Shown here: in pieces, positions 5,248 to 6,163 of the stretch | Layout of the letters: every line of letters begins with the position of its first letter | How positions within the stretch are numbered: the stretch's first letter is position 1 | Assembly: GCA_021850405.1 (NCBI GenBank) | Contig: JAJZMA010000195.1 | Span: 1-6,163 of the forward strand | Direction: 5' to 3' | DNA length: 6,163 nt | DNA from: a bacterium | GTDB taxonomy: Bacteria > Chloroflexota > Dormibacteria > Aeolococcales > Aeolococcaceae | Position numbers and translations under genes: made by a program | The notes under the pieces: model-generated | The model's input: the letters and a program-made list of their open reading frames with translations, nothing else | What the model was told of the DNA's origin: nothing | The model's database searches: none

Positions 5248-6163
5248 CAGTCGTACGCTCCCAGGGGACCTGGGCTACGCGAATTCTGGATGCCATTCCA
5301 TTCCTGATGGGTATTGCTGCTGTGGTGGTCCTTCTGCTGGTCATACAGCCTTCGCGATTTGCAACGGCAGTCTCCCATTTCAGCCTGGCAGTGATCCCCG
5401 TCATCGCGTTGCTTTCAGTGTGTTACTACCTGCTCCAGGGGGTCCGCTGGTGGACCCTTCTGCGGGCTGTCGATGTGCATGAACCCCTCGGTGACACGAT
5501 TCTCATCAACTATGCAGGACAGGCTACCGGGCTTTTGCCGCTGGGAGAGTTAACCAGGGCTGTGATCCTGACCGATGTTGCAGATGCCCACTTTGGCAGT
5601 GTCGTAGCCACGATAACGGTCCAGGAGTTGATATATACCCTTATCATCATTGCGCTTGGGGTTCCGGGATCAATTGGCTACCATGCCGCAGATGTCGGAA
5701 TGCTGTCTGCATTCGGGGGTACCTGCCTCATCCTTCTGATCCTGACAGTGCCGGGAGTGGTTTTCTGGATTGCCTCCATGATGGAGCGGGTATCGTTTCT
5801 CTGTCGCGCTGCGTCCGAGTTGCGCAAACTGCACCTGTCGACTGTTGCCTTGCTGCAGCGCTGGGATACCTGGCTCTATTCTGTGCTCAGCGTCTTTGGC
5901 GCACTGGTTATGGTTACCGCCTTCTGGGTCATCATCGAGAACCTGGACCCCGGTCTTCTCAGCTGGCAGCAGGCGGCGTTTGTGTACGCCGTTGCTACTG
6001 TTGTCGGTGCCGCCACACTTAGCCCTGGAGGCCTTGGCAGTTTTGAAGCTGCAGCTATTGGCCTTTTGTACACGTTTGGAGCCACAGCCGCCGTGGCCCT
6101 GGCGGCAGCCCTCCTGATGCGGGTGGCAGACAAGGGGCTTGCGACCTTCCTCGGCATCATCTG
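5244..6163 (+). CDS. LPG-synthase-TM / UPF0104 (AglD/YbhN-like) multi-pass membrane protein, 3'-partial
   Basis: A continuous frame without a stop runs to the right edge, giving at least 306 residues. It belongs to the membrane family shared by AglD, YbhN and the flippase half of MprF, tied to lipid translocation or lipid-linked transfer. From ATA as residue 1, membrane segments lie near 19-34, 47-64, 119-140, 153-176, 212-232, 243-258 and 270-292. Family marks are GVRWWTLLRAV (66-76, usual 'lR-wRl-LL'), LPLGELTRAV (98-107, usual 'PgraGElaRa') and LSPGGLGSFEAAAIGLL (259-275, the 'PGGlGvfE' signature), followed by R293 and K297. Only the last one or two segments should be missing. The start is unusual: ATA 5244 has GGAGGG 7 bases upstream and overlaps the PlsY stop by 4 bases. 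Alternatives are TTG 5196, which overlaps PlsY by 52 bases, and ATG 5307, which lacks a Shine-Dalgarno and trims the first membrane segment. It is the likely translocase or terminal step of the operon. Confidence 0.85.
   Translation, partial: MAVVRSQGTWATRILDAIPFLMGIAAVVVLLLVIQPSRFATAVSHFSLAVIPVIALLSVCYYLLQGVRWWTLLRAVDVHEPLGDTILINYAGQATGLLPLGELTRAVILTDVADAHFGSVVATITVQELIYTLIIIALGVPGSIGYHAADVGMLSAFGGTCLILLILTVPGVVFWIASMMERVSFLCRAASELRKLHLSTVALLQRWDTWLYSVLSVFGALVMVTAFWVIIENLDPGLLSWQQAAFVYAVATVVGAATLSPGGLGSFEAAAIGLLYTFGATAAVALAAALLMRVADKGLATFLGII
5260..5274 (+). other. Small perfect hairpin just inside the last gene
   Basis: CCCAGG (5260-5265) and CCTGGG (5269-5274) pair perfectly around a 3-base GGA loop. 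The hairpin starts 16 bases after the A of the putative ATA start. There is no T run, so it is not an intrinsic terminator. It may be chance in coding sequence, or it may modulate initiation at the unusual start. Confidence 0.2.

Noticed and set aside
5021..5482. Open frame on the + strand spanning the PlsY end and the last gene's start
   Set aside because: It is Cys/Trp/Ser-rich and out of frame with both genes, each of which has a convincing membrane-protein translation there.

Overview
The window carries six genes, all on the + strand and closely packed. Base composition is moderately high in GC, yet ATA (Ile) and AGG (Arg) codons are common. There are no tRNA or rRNA genes, insertion sequences, CRISPR arrays or other mobile features. 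The mix of genes suggests a free-living bacterium with a phospholipid or glycolipid membrane made by the acyl-phosphate (PlsY) route. Chloroflexota is my best guess and Actinomycetota is possible. This is an inference from gene content, not a taxonomic call.

Layout. (1) Positions 2-1315: a very hydrophobic protein related to the ion-pumping membrane subunits of complex I (NuoN/MrpD type), cut by the left edge. The charged residues that normally form the proton path appear to be missing. (2) Positions 1316-1458: a short spacer holding a possible 43-codon reading frame. (3) Positions 1459-2436: an LpxL/PatA-type membrane acyltransferase with its HX4D motif. (4) Positions 2526-3704: a GT4 glycosyltransferase with a full EX7E motif. 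(5) Positions 3704-4597: a DegV/FakB-type fatty-acid-binding protein. (6) Positions 4594-5247: a divergent PlsY-like glycerol-3-phosphate acyltransferase. (7) Position 5244 to the right edge: a multi-pass protein of the LPG-synthase-TM/UPF0104 (AglD/YbhN/MprF N-terminal) family, probably starting at an ATA codon. It has no stop before the window ends.

How the genes fit together. The last four are linked by stop/start overlaps of 1, 4 and probably 4 bases, so they look like one translationally coupled unit. The acyltransferase lies 89 bases upstream and probably belongs to it. By family knowledge, DegV/FakB proteins present fatty acids to the kinase FakA, which makes acyl-phosphate, and PlsY uses acyl-phosphate to acylate glycerol-3-phosphate. 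The acyltransferase-then-GT4 order recalls the patA-pimA pair of actinobacterial phosphatidylinositol mannoside synthesis. UPF0104-type membrane proteins are linked to lipid translocation or lipid-linked transfer. I therefore read the unit as a candidate fatty-acid-to-glycolipid assembly and export operon. The product cannot be determined from this sequence. The complex I-like gene at the left may belong to a separate upstream operon.
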